A stretch of DNA of 64,000 bases from Caenorhabditis elegans (Eukaryota; Nematoda; Chromadorea; Rhabditida; Rhabditidae), in NCBI RefSeq assembly GCF_000002985.6, contig NC_003284.9, forward strand, positions 4,340,001 through 4,404,000, written 5' to 3'. Below are positions 63,283 through 64,000 of the stretch, piece by piece. The position numbers were made by a program, and so were the translations under genes. The notes beneath the pieces are model-generated. The model worked only from the letters and a program-made list of their open reading frames with translations, was not told the origin of the DNA and searched no databases. Each line of letters starts with the position of its first letter. Position 1 is the first letter of the stretch.

Positions 63283-64000
63283 GTGAGACGTTTGAAAAAA
63301 AAAACTCTTGCACTTGTACTTAACAAAACTTTAGTTTTCACTTTTTTCTGTTTTATGCGTGCAAAAAAAACCACATCACGCGTTAAGTTTATGTAGAAGC
63401 CGATCAACTCGCTTGATAACTTTTTCCTTTTGGTTTCATATTTGGTCGTGTCCGGCGGGAGGGGAAGAAATGAACCCTCAACTAATCCATCGAAACATCC
63501 GGGGTGGCCGGCGGCAGTGAAAGATATCGTCCCAAAAGGAGCGCGAGAAATTAGTTATCCTTTGTTTGGACGCCGTCCTCGTCGCCAGAAATGCCCATAC
63601 GTGTTGACGAAAATTTATGGGAGATGAATGGAGATACGCGGAGTCAGGGTGTCTCTTTTTGAATTCAAGAATCTGGAAATTTGAAAATGAACTCTTCCTG
63701 GTTGCGCGCGGTCTCACGGTCTCACGGTCTCAACTTTTGTCCATTGTTGTTACAAGACGTGTAGCCCACCGGAGAGAGTTTAATTATATGCAAATGCGAA
63801 GTGCACCATCAAATAAAGAATTCGGTCATTCAAAGGAGGGGCGCATTGGCGAAAAAAACGGAGAGGAAATGTTTTGTGCATCCTTTCCGATGGGATCAAT
63901 GAGCGAAAGGCTTGGGGGCTCGGGCGAAGACAAGCCTATTTGCAACATTTAGATGGAATAAGAAGGAGAAGAAAGCACAACTGAATTACACTCCTTCCGA
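63283..64000. other. Probable first intron of the 63215 gene
   Basis: GC-richer than the preceding kilobases, with CGGCGGGAGGGG and a CTCACGGTCTCACGGTCTCA direct repeat near 63711-63732. Open frames here lack acceptor sites in the right phase. Confidence 0.4.

Overview
The window is nematode nuclear DNA, and the gene content fits Caenorhabditis elegans. It is AT-rich with long gene-poor stretches and short introns with TTTCAG-type acceptors. Several proteins can be recognised by family and, less certainly, by name: a STE20/MST (Hippo) kinase with SARAH tail (cst-1), a TSP1-repeat secreted protein, a cuticle collagen (probably col-165), the FYVE protein LST-2, and the AP-2 mu subunit DPY-23. 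From memory this combination points to the left part of the X chromosome (cosmids F14H12 and R160). Gene names are recognition from sequence and were not checked against a database.

Layout. 1-3512 (+): 3' part of the MST-type kinase. 4288-5578 (+): TSP1 protein. 5641-10497: gene-poor, with two large inverted-repeat elements. 10498-12744 (+): a divergent USP-like deubiquitinase candidate. 12851-13050: TA-flanked inverted-repeat element. 13637-14787 (+): cuticle collagen with TATA box. 14788-17116: gene-poor, repeats. 17117-36901 (-): a head-to-tail array of at least 17 tiny genes, each encoding a 51-237 residue protein with one membrane segment. 38637-43358 (-): lst-2. 43359-49375: gene-poor, with several long G tracts. 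49376-53166 (+): dpy-23. 53167-63214: about 10 kb with no gene I can support. 63215-63282 (+): candidate first coding exon of a gene leaving the window.

The most interesting part is the 20-kb minus-strand array. I assembled the genes by splicing short exons by eye, and every junction keeps frame. In 15 of the 17 models a phase-2 intron interrupts the membrane segment, although the proteins share almost no sequence. Five or six members have a signal-peptide exon that ends in phase 0. This argues for one ancient, rapidly diverging family of small single-pass proteins expanded in tandem. Their function is unknown. Size and topology resemble KCNE/MPS-type channel auxiliary subunits, but I see no decisive motif.

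The named genes act in separate processes: Hippo-type kinase signalling (cst-1), cuticle (collagen), endosomal control of EGFR signalling (lst-2) and clathrin endocytosis (dpy-23). The last two both touch receptor trafficking, but nothing in the sequence shows that they are co-regulated. I saw no tRNA, rRNA or CRISPR.
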